Source of the DNA: Opitutaceae bacterium
GTDB taxonomy: Bacteria; Verrucomicrobiota; Verrucomicrobiia; Opitutales; Opitutaceae
DNA length: 64,000 nt
Assembly (NCBI GenBank): GCA_019455245.1
Contig: JACFMR010000003.1
Location: forward strand, 1 to 64,000
Direction of reading: 5' to 3'
Below the pieces are notes generated by a model that worked only from the letters and a program-made list of their open reading frames with translations, had not been told where the DNA came from and did no database searches. The position numbers and the translations under genes were made by a program. Below, in pieces: positions 29,112 through 37,451 of the stretch. Numbering within the stretch: the first letter of the stretch is position 1; each line of letters opens with the position of its first letter.

Positions 29112-31287
29112 TCCGCCCGCGGCGCAGTTCACGCCACGCGCGCCGGGCCTTGCGGAACACCCCTGCCGGCGCCGGCCAGCCGCCCTCCGCGCCAAAGCGC
29201 AGCCGCTGCAATTCCGTCACCAACGCCGCGTCCGCGTCAGACCCGCGCAAACGTGTCAACCAGCGGCCGGCTTCCACGCGCACCGGGTGCAATCGACCCC
29301 CGCGCGGCCGGCGCAAGCGCCACCTCTGCCGCATCAACCGCCGGCTCCACCAGACCAAGATCGCCAGGGCCGGCGCGGTCAGCAGTCCCGGCAGCAGGCG
29401 GCGCAGATTCCAAGGCGCGCTCAGCCACGCCTTCACCTGCGCGGCCGTCTCATCCAACCAGGCCCGGATCCTCCGGCCGGTTTCCTGCGTCGCGGTTTTC
29501 ACCGCCTTGAGCGTCTCCACCTGCGACTGCTGGTCGAAACTCACGATCCGGCGATACCAGAAGATGCGCAGACTGTCCAAGCGCGCGCTCCAGCTGCGGT
29601 CGGCGCGCTCGCCCAGCCTCGCCGCCGCCAGCCCCGGCGCATCATCGGCCAGCACCGGCGACCCCGGCGTCGGATCGACACGCCGCCAACCTTGGCCGGC
29701 CTCATCGAAAATCTCGACCCACGCGTGCGCGTCGGAATTGCGCAACGTCAGGTTGTTGCTGAATCCGTTCCACGACCCGCCGCGGAATCCCGTCACCACC
29801 CGCGCCGGCAGTCCCGCCGTTCGGGCCAACAGCACCAGTGCGCCGGCGAACAGCTCGCAATGCCCCGGCTCAGTCGAGATCAGCCAGCGCACCAACGGAT
29901 CACCCTCACCGGGTGGCGTACGCGATTGCAGCCCGTAGCCGTGGCGTTGCGCCAGCCAACGGCTGGCCCGTTGGGCAAAATCCGCCGGCGCCGCCCCCAC
30001 TCCGCCGATCTCGGCCACGATCTGCCGCAGGCGCTCGCGATCCGCTTCGTTCAGGTTGAGCCGCAGTTGCGTCAGGTTATCGGTCCGGCCTTCGCTTCGG
30101 GCCGCCTCCCACCTTCGGCCAAACTCGGCATCCGGCATCATTCCCGCCGGCTGCATGCCCTCCACCCGGTAGGCCGTCATCGACACCGGTTCATCCCGCA
30201 GCGCCACCACGCCCAATTCCCGCGCTTCGCGGAAATTCTGCCGTTCCCAAAAGCGCAAGATTTCAAACGCCCCGCCCAAGGGCAGGTAACGGCTCACGCC
30301 CGCCTCAACGTAAAAGGTCCAGTAAACCGGCGGCCCCAGCCGCGGCCGGGCCGAACCCCTCAGGCCCGCCGCGCTGCGCTCGCGCCCGAACGCCGTCTGG
30401 CGCAGCTCCGGCGAAAGCCGGAACGTCTCCTCCCGGTAGTCGTCCAGCACCACCATCCGCCAGTAGGGTGAGGCGGGAACCTGCGCCGGATCCGTCACAT
30501 CGATGCTCACCGCCACGCGGTTGTCCTGCTGAATGTCCGTCACGTCGCCAAACCGGATGCTGTCGGTAAACCCGGTGCGGGCTTTCTTCGTGATGAAACG
30601 CTCCAGAAACAGGCTGTTCTGCAGTTCGACCCGCGGGATCGCCAGAAACAGCAGCGCCGACACCACCACGAGTCCGCCGAACAAGCCTCCGCCCAACACG
30701 ACGATGCGCCAGTCCGTCGCCAGCCGCACCCGTCGCAAAAACGGCCACCAACCGCCATGGGTCCACACCGGCACCTCGCCGGCCGGTTGTTCGCGCGTGG
30801 GCGGCCCGGTGTCGACCAGCGTGATCACCAGCAGGTAGGTCAGCGCACACGCACTGAAGACCAGGATCTGCAGCGCAAACCACAACGACACCGTCAGCAC
30901 GCCGGCCAACACGACCAGAAACAGGCCCAGCACGATCAGCTGCAAATCCTCGCGTCGCCGCCGGTAGGTGATGCCGCGATACAGCAGCAGCAGGATGTCG
31001 AGTCGCACCAGCGCCGGCAGCAGTTCCGTCGTCAGGTAAATGTCGCCGATGAAAAACGCCACGATCGCGGGAAACGCCAGCCGGTGCACCAACGCCGGCA
31101 GCCGGGCCGGCCACGCCGGCCGCACCAACCCCGCGGTCACCGCGACCGCCGTCAGCGCCATCAATCCCCACGCCTCGATGTCGAGGTAGAACACCGACGA
31201 AACCGCGAGCAGCACCAGCAGGCCGCCCAACAGCCACTTCAGCCGGAGCAGGTCCTCGTGATCAAGCTGTGGCCGCTTTTTCACCAT
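29098..31287 (-). CDS. transglutaminase-like membrane protein (TgpA / DUF3488 type)
   Basis: A 729-residue protein with a block of about six membrane helices in the first 230 residues, a large extracytoplasmic transglutaminase-core domain, and another hydrophobic segment at about 645-665 before a basic cytoplasmic tail. The catalytic triad residues are visible as Cys in TEPGHCELFAGAL, His in SDAHAWVEIF and Asp in WRRVDPTPG. Related proteins are usually encoded with MoxR ATPases and DUF58 proteins, as here. The gene overlaps the DUF58 gene by 26 bases. The true substrate is unknown, and protease-like rather than cross-linking activity is possible. Confidence 0.88.
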   Translation of the reverse strand: MVKKRPQLDHEDLLRLKWLLGGLLVLLAVSSVFYLDIEAWGLMALTAVAVTAGLVRPAWPARLPALVHRLAFPAIVAFFIGDIYLTTELLPALVRLDILLLLYRGITYRRRREDLQLIVLGLFLVVLAGVLTVSLWFALQILVFSACALTYLLVITLVDTGPPTREQPAGEVPVWTHGGWWPFLRRVRLATDWRIVVLGGGLFGGLVVVSALLFLAIPRVELQNSLFLERFITKKARTGFTDSIRFGDVTDIQQDNRVAVSIDVTDPAQVPASPYWRMVVLDDYREETFRLSPELRQTAFGRERSAAGLRGSARPRLGPPVYWTFYVEAGVSRYLPLGGAFEILRFWERQNFREARELGVVALRDEPVSMTAYRVEGMQPAGMMPDAEFGRRWEAARSEGRTDNLTQLRLNLNEADRERLRQIVAEIGGVGAAPADFAQRASRWLAQRHGYGLQSRTPPGEGDPLVRWLISTEPGHCELFAGALVLLARTAGLPARVVTGFRGGSWNGFSNNLTLRNSDAHAWVEIFDEAGQGWRRVDPTPGSPVLADDAPGLAAARLGERADRSWSARLDSLRIFWYRRIVSFDQQSQVETLKAVKTATQETGRRIRAWLDETAAQVKAWLSAPWNLRRLLPGLLTAPALAILVWWSRRLMRQRWRLRRPRGGRLHPVRVEAGRWLTRLRGSDADAALVTELQRLRFGAEGGWPAPAGVFRKARRAWRELRRGRISSP

Positions 31288-32482
31288 CGATCAATGCGAC
31301 CACCCCGGCGCTGCCATCAGGCCGCAGGGTCATGAGGTTGCGGGGATTGCGCGCCGTGGCCGCGTGGGCGGCTTCGGCACCGGGTTGCAGCACGGCCAGC
31401 CGGTCGAGCCAGCCGGAGAGATCGCGCCCTTGGCGGGTGACCTGCCACGGCTCGGCATCAATCGCCACGGCGCGCAGGCTGCCCGCCCGGAACAGGTCCT
31501 CCGCCAAGGTCGCAGCCAGGCTGAGCATGCGCTCGAACTGTTCCGTCCGCGGCCAGAAAGTCGCGTCGCTTTGCACCCACAGGCTGAAACTCTCCACGGT
31601 TTCCGCCGCGAACTGCCGCACGAGCAGCTGCCCCGTGCGCGCGCTGGCTTTCCAGTGGATCAAGCGGTGCGAATCCCCCGCGGCATAACGCCGCAGCGCC
31701 AGCAGGTCCGTGCCCGCGCCCGACCGGGCGGTGCGCCGGCTGCCCGCCGTCCAGCGCACCCCCGCCGCGCCGTGACGGCGATAATCCGCCACCGCAGGCC
31801 GCACAATGAGTTCCTGACGCAGCGTCGCAGTCAGGCGCTTGTTGAAAAACCCGAAGGGAAACGGCGACCCCACGCTCTGCAGTTCCAGCCGCCACCGGCC
31901 GCGATGCGGCGGCACCCACGCCCAGTCGAGATTGGCGGCCTCCTGCGGATCGAGCCGGCTGTGCAACCGCAGCACCGCGGGCGGCGATTCAGCGGCCTGG
32001 TTCAGAATGGCCCGCACCTCCCGCCCTTTCGCGGCAAAGGTGGTTTCGGGGCGAGCGATCTGATCCCGGCGCATGGGCACGGTGGCAAGCCGGCACTCCA
32101 AACCGTAGGAAGGCAGGAATCGCTTCAGGTTCTCCAGTTCCAGCGTCACCGCCGCGGTCTGTCCGGCGCGCGCCGTCGGCGGCAGCCGCAACCGCCAGCG
32201 CACCCGTGAGAAATTCAACCACGAAAGCACCCCGCTGAGAATCAGGCAGGCCAGCAACAGCGCGAGGGTGATGAACAGGATGTTGTTCGAGGAGTTGTAG
32301 GCGGCGGTGCCGATGCCCAGCGCCATCACGATGAGCAACCCGCCGGTGACTGTGGGCACCAGTTGCTGGGCGCGCCGGGGATAGATCAACGCCCAGAGCA
32401 CCCGGCTCCAGCGAAACCCGGGCCGGCGCTGGCGCCGCAATCCGGGGCCATCCCATTCGACGGTCTGGCTCGTTTGCATCAT
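31262..32482 (-). CDS. DUF58 family membrane protein
   Basis: A 406-residue protein with two membrane helices (about residues 42-60 and 68-88) and a C-terminal DUF58 region, recognised by the GTDLLALRRYAAGDSHRLIHWKASARTG stretch (given here in part), leading into a von Willebrand A-like fold. It forms the middle gene of the MoxR-DUF58-transglutaminase operon, eight bases after MoxR and overlapping the next gene. Such trios are thought to act in envelope stress or assembly of metal- or cofactor-dependent complexes; the exact role is not shown by the sequence. Confidence 0.88.
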   Translation of the reverse strand: MMQTSQTVEWDGPGLRRQRRPGFRWSRVLWALIYPRRAQQLVPTVTGGLLIVMALGIGTAAYNSSNNILFITLALLLACLILSGVLSWLNFSRVRWRLRLPPTARAGQTAAVTLELENLKRFLPSYGLECRLATVPMRRDQIARPETTFAAKGREVRAILNQAAESPPAVLRLHSRLDPQEAANLDWAWVPPHRGRWRLELQSVGSPFPFGFFNKRLTATLRQELIVRPAVADYRRHGAAGVRWTAGSRRTARSGAGTDLLALRRYAAGDSHRLIHWKASARTGQLLVRQFAAETVESFSLWVQSDATFWPRTEQFERMLSLAATLAEDLFRAGSLRAVAIDAEPWQVTRQGRDLSGWLDRLAVLQPGAEAAHAATARNPRNLMTLRPDGSAGVVALIDGEKAATA

Positions 32483-32490
32483 CGCCCGGT

Positions 32491-33462
32491 TCAGGTGGGC
32501 AGCGGGATGGCGCCGACAATGCGCTTGAGCGTGGCCATGACCGCGCGGCGCTCCTCCAGCGCATCGCCCGGCGGCCGCAGCATGGCCAGCCGGTGCGTGA
32601 ACACCGGGGCGACCAGTTCCGTCACGTCGTCGGGCAGCACGAAATCACGCCCGTTCACCAGCGCGCGCGCCTGGGCCGCCGTGCGCAGCGCCAGACCGCC
32701 GCGCACGCTGATGCCGGCCTTGAACTCCGCCTCCGTGCGCGTCGCCGCCACCAGTTTCAAGATGTAGTCCAGCACCGTGTCCTCCACGAACACCTGCGCC
32801 GCCGTCTCCTGCAGGTGCCGCACCTCGGCGTGGGTGATGACCGGATTCAGTTCGATCGCGTCATAGCTCGTGCGCGCCGTGCGCAGAATTTCCAATTCGT
32901 CCGCCGCCTCGGGGTAGCCCATGTGCAGGCGCATCAGGAACCGGTCCATCTGGCTCTCGGGCAGCGGAAACGTGCCCTCGTAATCGACCGGGTTTTGCGT
33001 GGCGAAAACCATGAACGGCGCGCCCACGGCGTGCGTTTCGCCGTCCACCGTCACCCGCGCGCGGTCCATCACCTCCAACAGCGCCGACTGCGTCTTGGGG
33101 GTGGCCCGGTTGATCTCGTCGGCCAGCACCACGTTGGCGAACACCGGGCCTTTCTTGAACACAAAGGTCTTCTCGGTCTCGTCGTAGATCGCCACGCCCG
33201 TGACATCGCCGGGCAGCAGGTCGCTCGTGAACTGGATGCGTGAAAACTCGCAGGCCATCGATCGCGCCAGCGAATACGCCAGCGTGGTCTTGCCCACCCC
33301 CGGCAGGTCCTCGATCAGGACGTGCCCGCCCGCGACCAGCGCGATCAGCACCTGCTCGATGACCTCATCCTTGCCCTTGATCGTGTGGCGCATGTTGGTG
33401 CGCATGCCCTCCACGCCCGTCCGCACCGCCGCCAGCCGCCCGGATGCCAGAAATTCGCTCAT
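32491..33462 (-). CDS. MoxR-family AAA+ ATPase
   Basis: A 323-residue AAA+ ATPase of the MoxR group, probably a chaperone acting on the DUF58/VWA partner. Seen are Walker A (DLPGVGKTTLAYSLA), Walker B (VVLADEINRATPKTQSALLE), sensor 1 (VFATQNPVDYEGTFPLPESQ) and a C-terminal lid. Length and motif spacing are normal. It is the first gene of the operon on the minus strand, and faces the TIM-barrel gene at 33598 across a 135-base gap. Confidence 0.93.
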   Translation of the reverse strand: MSEFLASGRLAAVRTGVEGMRTNMRHTIKGKDEVIEQVLIALVAGGHVLIEDLPGVGKTTLAYSLARSMACEFSRIQFTSDLLPGDVTGVAIYDETEKTFVFKKGPVFANVVLADEINRATPKTQSALLEVMDRARVTVDGETHAVGAPFMVFATQNPVDYEGTFPLPESQMDRFLMRLHMGYPEAADELEILRTARTSYDAIELNPVITHAEVRHLQETAAQVFVEDTVLDYILKLVAATRTEAEFKAGISVRGGLALRTAAQARALVNGRDFVLPDDVTELVAPVFTHRLAMLRPPGDALEERRAVMATLKRIVGAIPLPT

Positions 33463-33597
33463 GCCGCCACGCTAGCCAACGCCCGCCAACTCGCAAACGC
33501 AAAGCCGCGGCAAATGCGCCCGAAAGGCCAGCCGCGAGCGGGCCTGAATTCATACGTGTCATTTGGGATCCGATCGTGGTTAATGCCCGCACCACGC

Positions 33598-34539
33598 ATG
33601 AAAATCGGCCTCGACACCTTTTCGTTTCATCTCGTCCTCGCCGCCGGGCGCTACGATGTGTTTCGCTCCCTCGATTGGATGGCGGAACAGGGCTTTGCCG
33701 GCGTGCAGCTCAACATCAACGGACCGCAGGGCCGCTTCCTCGGGGCGGATCCGGCCGACGCCGCACATGTGGCACGCGTGCGCCGACATCTCGCCGGACT
33801 CGGCTTCTTCGCCGAAATCGGCGGCGGTCACGCCACGGACGCCCCGCTCGTCGCCCGCCAGCTCGAACTCGCCGCCGCGGTCGGCGCCGACGTGCTGCGC
33901 ACCGTGATCGGCTTTCATGATTCGATTGGGCAAACCATCGCCCAAACCCGCGCGGCCATGGAACAGGTCCTGCCCCTCGCCCGCCGGCTCGGGGTGCGCA
34001 TCGCAATCGAAAATCACGAGGATGTCACCGCCGCCGAACTGCGGCAGCTGCTGGATGCGCTCGACGATCCGTTTGTCGGCGCCTGCCTCGACACCGGCAA
34101 CGACCTCGTCGTTTACGGGGATCCGCTCGAGGCCGCGCGCCTGCTCGCGCCCCGCGCCATTTCCACGCACATCAAGGACCAGAAACTCGTGCGCGTGGCC
34201 GGCACGGTTTACAGCGCCGGCGTGCCCTTGGGCCGGGGCGACATCGACCTGCCGGCCATCCTGCCCGTCATCCTGCGCGACTCGAAGCTCGACCGCATCC
34301 TGATCCAGAACACCACCGGTTACGCGGCCAAACTGAACCCCTTTGCCCGCCCCGACCTGCGGCCGACCTCTGACTACGCCACCGTGCCCGCGATGGCCGA
34401 TGCCGTCGCAGCGGCCGCCGCCAACCTGCACCTGGGCCTGACCGGCCTCACCGCCGATACATTGGCTCAACTGGCTGAACACCAATATCACGATATCGCC
34501 CGGGATCTCGCGCTCGTCCGACGCTTGCTTGCTGCTTAG
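33598..34539 (+). CDS. xylose-isomerase-like TIM-barrel protein (sugar isomerase/epimerase family)
   Basis: A 313-residue AP-endonuclease-2 / xylose-isomerase-like TIM barrel. Metal-ligand strands are visible: IAIENHEDV, CLDTGND, STHIKDQ and the C-terminal ILIQNTTGY. It would isomerise or epimerise a sugar or sugar acid, or cleave a keto-inositol derivative; the sequence does not decide. The start is the ATG at 33598 (MKIGLDTFS), typical of the family; the longer upstream frame is a shadow of moxR. It precedes the first PhyH gene by 50 bases on the same strand. Confidence 0.78.
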   Translation: MKIGLDTFSFHLVLAAGRYDVFRSLDWMAEQGFAGVQLNINGPQGRFLGADPADAAHVARVRRHLAGLGFFAEIGGGHATDAPLVARQLELAAAVGADVLRTVIGFHDSIGQTIAQTRAAMEQVLPLARRLGVRIAIENHEDVTAAELRQLLDALDDPFVGACLDTGNDLVVYGDPLEAARLLAPRAISTHIKDQKLVRVAGTVYSAGVPLGRGDIDLPAILPVILRDSKLDRILIQNTTGYAAKLNPFARPDLRPTSDYATVPAMADAVAAAAANLHLGLTGLTADTLAQLAEHQYHDIARDLALVRRLLAA

Positions 34540-34589
34540 CGCGTCACGTTCCACGAATCGCGCCGCCCTTTCATTTTCCCCAAGCCATC

Positions 34590-35504
34590 ATGACCGACCT
34601 CCTGCCCACCCGCTACCGCTACGCCGACCTCGCCACCGACCGCCGCTGGATCGATGCCTATTGGCAGTCAGGCTATGTCATCATCGAAGCAGTGTTCAAT
34701 GCGGACGAAATCAGCCGGATGCAGCTCCGCTTCGACCGTTGGTATGCCGAGGGCATGCGCCACCCTTCCACCTTCCGCCACCAGAACAAAATCATCTGGA
34801 TCGAGGAGGACGCGCAGGTCGGCAAAATCGTGCGCGGCATGCAGTGGCCCAGCTACGAGGATGATGTGCTCGATGCCGTCCGCACCGATGCGCGCATGCT
34901 CGCCATCCTCGAGCCGCTCATCGGCGGCGATATCAAGCAGATCATCAACCAACTCCATTGGAAGACGCCGGGGGCGCGCGTGACCTGGGGCATGCACCGC
35001 GACGTGCGCAGTCGCAAACCCGCCGAGGCCTTCCGCGAACTCGCCACCAGCTACGTGCAGACCGGACTCGCCGTGGACCGGCACTGGGCCGGGAACGGTG
35101 CGATGAAAATCCTGCCGCGTTCCCACCGCCTCGGCTGCGACGCCATGAACGATTTCGCACCCAAGGACCCCGCCGCCACCGCCGAAAAGGACTGGCAGGA
35201 CGCCGGCGTGGACATGTCGCAACTCATCGACGTCGTCATGCCCGCCGGCTCCGTCGCATTGTGGACCCCTTTCACCATTCACGGCGGCGGCATCAATACC
35301 ACAACCGACAACGCGCGCCGGCTTTACATCAACGGCTACGTCAAGGCGTCAAACTGTGATCGCGGCGAGTGGACCTTTCGCGAAGGCAAACCCGTCGCCT
35401 TGGATCAGGCCAACCAAGCGTTGGTGCAATTCGATGAAATCACGACCAAGACCCACGCCTTCTACCCCGGGCGTGACGACCACACCGCCAAAGTTGGCGA
35501 CTAA
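34590..35504 (+). CDS. phytanoyl-CoA dioxygenase (PhyH)-family Fe(II)/2-oxoglutarate oxygenase
   Basis: A 304-residue cupin-fold oxygenase. The metal triad is visible as HRD in WGMHRDVRS and the distal His in FTIHGGGIN, followed by the 2-oxoglutarate-binding Arg in NARRLYINGY. PhyH proteins hydroxylate very varied small molecules, and in catabolic clusters like this the substrate is seldom known. It is probably co-transcribed with the upstream TIM-barrel gene. Immediately downstream lies a relic of the BNR-repeat gene (35544-35636). Confidence 0.82.
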   Translation: MTDLLPTRYRYADLATDRRWIDAYWQSGYVIIEAVFNADEISRMQLRFDRWYAEGMRHPSTFRHQNKIIWIEEDAQVGKIVRGMQWPSYEDDVLDAVRTDARMLAILEPLIGGDIKQIINQLHWKTPGARVTWGMHRDVRSRKPAEAFRELATSYVQTGLAVDRHWAGNGAMKILPRSHRLGCDAMNDFAPKDPAATAEKDWQDAGVDMSQLIDVVMPAGSVALWTPFTIHGGGINTTTDNARRLYINGYVKASNCDRGEWTFREGKPVALDQANQALVQFDEITTKTHAFYPGRDDHTAKVGD

Positions 35505-35543
35505 ACGATCGGTCGGGCCGCCGGCTGCTCAGGCACTGCAAAG

Positions 35544-35636
35544 TCGGCCAGCGCGGCGCGCGTGATCTTCTTTCCCAGCAGGAAAAACTTCCGCTCCGAA
35601 TACCACAGCGTGAGGCCGTCGGCGTGGTGCTGGCAT
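35544..35636 (-). pseudogene. duplicated relic of the 3' end of the BNR-repeat gene
   Basis: These 93 bases match 37468-37567, the end of the BNR-repeat gene, in the same orientation with two or three substitutions and one seven-base deletion (the CGCCGGC part of the intact copy), which breaks the frame. Homology stops abruptly at the CTGGCAT on one side and TCGGCCAG on the other. Together the copies bracket the PhyH2-AraC gene pair. The following bases to 35724 contain no recognisable gene. Confidence 0.85.
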
Positions 35637-35724
35637 GGAACTCGGCGTGCCGGCCGCACTCGCGCTCACCCCGTCCCGCATCCTGCTCGCCAAGGGCTGA
35701 TCTCCCGGTCTGCCGGCAGAGACC

Positions 35725-36534
35725 TTATTTTCCCCTGGCCAGAGGTCCGTATTTGTCCGCCAAGTCACCCGCCGCATCGTAGATGATTTTCCCATTTTGC
35801 ACGAACGGCACGGCCATCGCCCAAGCGCGCACGGAGTCATCACCAATCGGGCCCGACGCATATTGCGGCAGGTAGATGCGGCGCATACGGTTGGTGGTGT
35901 TGGGACCGCTGCGATGGAAGTTATAACTGGAGAAGCCCACAATCGTCCCGGCGGGCACAATCAGCGGATCACCCGGATCGTCGCCCTTGTAGGCGATGAG
36001 GTCGTTCGAACCGGGTTCGATCTCGTGGTTGAAAATCGTGTCCTTCGTACCGCCGCGGGAGTGCGGCAGCAGATATACGGTGCCGTTGACTTCATTGACA
36101 TCGTCCAGCGTCACCCAGCAGGTGAGATACGGCGGATGCTGCGCATCGGGATGGCTCTTCATCACGTAACCGCTGTCCTGGTGCCAACCAAACTTCATGC
36201 CCTGCTCCGCGTTTTTCACGACCCATTGCTCGTTGAACAAAAACACATCCGGCCCCAGCGCGGCCTGGGCGACCTCGGCCATCAGCGGACTGAAAATGAA
36301 CTCCCGCATGCGCTTGCTCAGCCGGTAGCGGTTGCCGATGAAGTAGCGTTTGCCGCGATGGTTGATCCCGTCGACTTCGACGCCCTTGGCGTCCATGGAC
36401 GCGTCCATGTAGCCGAGAAAATACGAGCACTCCTCGCGGAGCATCGTGAGGGTTTCGGCCGGGAGCACTCCCGGCAGGATGAAATAACCTTCTTCGTGAT
36501 AGAGGGCGTGTTGTTCAGGGGTAAGCAGGCTCAT
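35725..36534 (-). CDS. second PhyH-family dioxygenase
   Basis: A 269-residue Fe(II)/2-oxoglutarate oxygenase of the phytanoyl-CoA dioxygenase family. The HxD motif is in FGWHQDSGYV, the distal His in YNFHRSGPNTT and the Arg in MRRIYLPQY. It is only distantly like the PhyH protein at 34590, so the two are not recent duplicates. It is divergently arranged with the AraC-type regulator at 36609, the intergenic region of which carries a direct repeat, so it is a likely target of that regulator. Confidence 0.84.
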   Translation of the reverse strand: MSLLTPEQHALYHEEGYFILPGVLPAETLTMLREECSYFLGYMDASMDAKGVEVDGINHRGKRYFIGNRYRLSKRMREFIFSPLMAEVAQAALGPDVFLFNEQWVVKNAEQGMKFGWHQDSGYVMKSHPDAQHPPYLTCWVTLDDVNEVNGTVYLLPHSRGGTKDTIFNHEIEPGSNDLIAYKGDDPGDPLIVPAGTIVGFSSYNFHRSGPNTTNRMRRIYLPQYASGPIGDDSVRAWAMAVPFVQNGKIIYDAAGDLADKYGPLARGK

Positions 36535-36562
36535 GGCAGGGCAGCATATGCGAACTGACCGC

Positions 36563-36607
36563 TCATTTCTTCTCGTTTTCCAGCGTCATCTTATCATTTC
36601 TTGTCGT
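36563..36607. promoter_or_regulatory. candidate AraC operator: 14-base direct repeat, 31-base period
   Basis: TCATTTCTTCTCGT (36563-36576) and TCATTTCTTGTCGT (36594-36607) differ at one base and are offset by 31 bases, about three helical turns. They lie in the 74-base gap between the divergent PhyH2 and AraC genes; the second copy ends one base before the regulator's ATG. This is the arrangement expected of AraC-family half-sites, and occupancy of the second would block the regulator's own translation start region or promoter. Confidence 0.5.
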
Positions 36608-36608
36608 C

Positions 36609-37445
36609 ATGTTGGAAACCCTGAATCTCCCCCAAGACTGGCAGGGCAACCTATGGCACTACCGTTTTCAAGAGTGGCGACACACCTACCACCATCACGT
36701 CGAGCTGGAGTTCAACCTCGTCACCCGGGGATCGGGTGTTTACCTGCTGGATAACGAAAAGTGTCAGATGCGCCGTGGCGACCTCATTTGGCTCTATCCC
36801 ACGCAGCATCACGTGCTCGTGCAGGAAACGGCCGATTTCGAAATGTGGATCGGGGTGTTCCGACCCCAGGCGCTCGGCGAAATCGCCACCGACTCAAACC
36901 ACGAACCGCTGCGGCGTGATCGCGCCAGCGGCGAGGTCTGCCGTCGCCTCACGATGAAACAAGTGCAGCACCTCTGCACCCTGTTGGAAAACATCGCCGC
37001 GACCAAGGACCGCGCCGCCCTTTTTAATGCCGGGCTCGGCTATGCCTTCCTGACGGTCTGGCAATACTTTGAATATGCCAGTGCCATTCCGGTTCAGGAT
37101 GTGCATCCCGCGGTCGAAAAGGCGGCGCAACTGCTCCAGCGCGACAGTGACTCGACCAACCTCGCGCAACTCACCCGGCAAATCGGCCTGAGTCCCGCGC
37201 GGCTCAGTCGCTTGTTCAAGCAGCAAACCGGCGTGACGATCGTGGATTTCCGCAACCGGCAGCGCCTGGCGAAATTCTTGCGCCTGTATGGCAACGGGCA
37301 GCGGCACACGATGCTTGAGACCGCCCTCGCCGCCGGCTTTGGCAGCTACCCGCAGTTTCACCGCGTGTTCAAAAAGAATCTTGGCTGCTCGCCGCGTTCC
37401 ACTTCCTGGCAGCAACAATCCCCGCCCGCTCAAGGTCACGCCTGA
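36609..37445 (+). CDS. AraC-family transcriptional regulator
   Basis: A 278-residue regulator. The N-terminal half is a cupin-like sensing domain (HHHVELEFNLVTRGSGVYLL, RRGDLIWLYPTQHHVL); the C-terminal half is the double helix-turn-helix domain (LARLTRQ-like NLAQLTRQIGLSPARLSRLF and TALAAGFGSYPQFHRVFKKN). It is divergent from PhyH2 and convergent, with six bases between, with the BNR-repeat gene. It is likely to respond to a sugar-like compound and control PhyH2 and itself. Confidence 0.92.
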   Translation: MLETLNLPQDWQGNLWHYRFQEWRHTYHHHVELEFNLVTRGSGVYLLDNEKCQMRRGDLIWLYPTQHHVLVQETADFEMWIGVFRPQALGEIATDSNHEPLRRDRASGEVCRRLTMKQVQHLCTLLENIAATKDRAALFNAGLGYAFLTVWQYFEYASAIPVQDVHPAVEKAAQLLQRDSDSTNLAQLTRQIGLSPARLSRLFKQQTGVTIVDFRNRQRLAKFLRLYGNGQRHTMLETALAAGFGSYPQFHRVFKKNLGCSPRSTSWQQQSPPAQGHA

Positions 37446-37451
37446 CGGACA

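Noticed and set aside
35529..35960. Short minus-strand gene between the PhyH genes
   Set aside because: It runs over the relic of the BNR gene and into PhyH2 in another frame; no conserved sequence.
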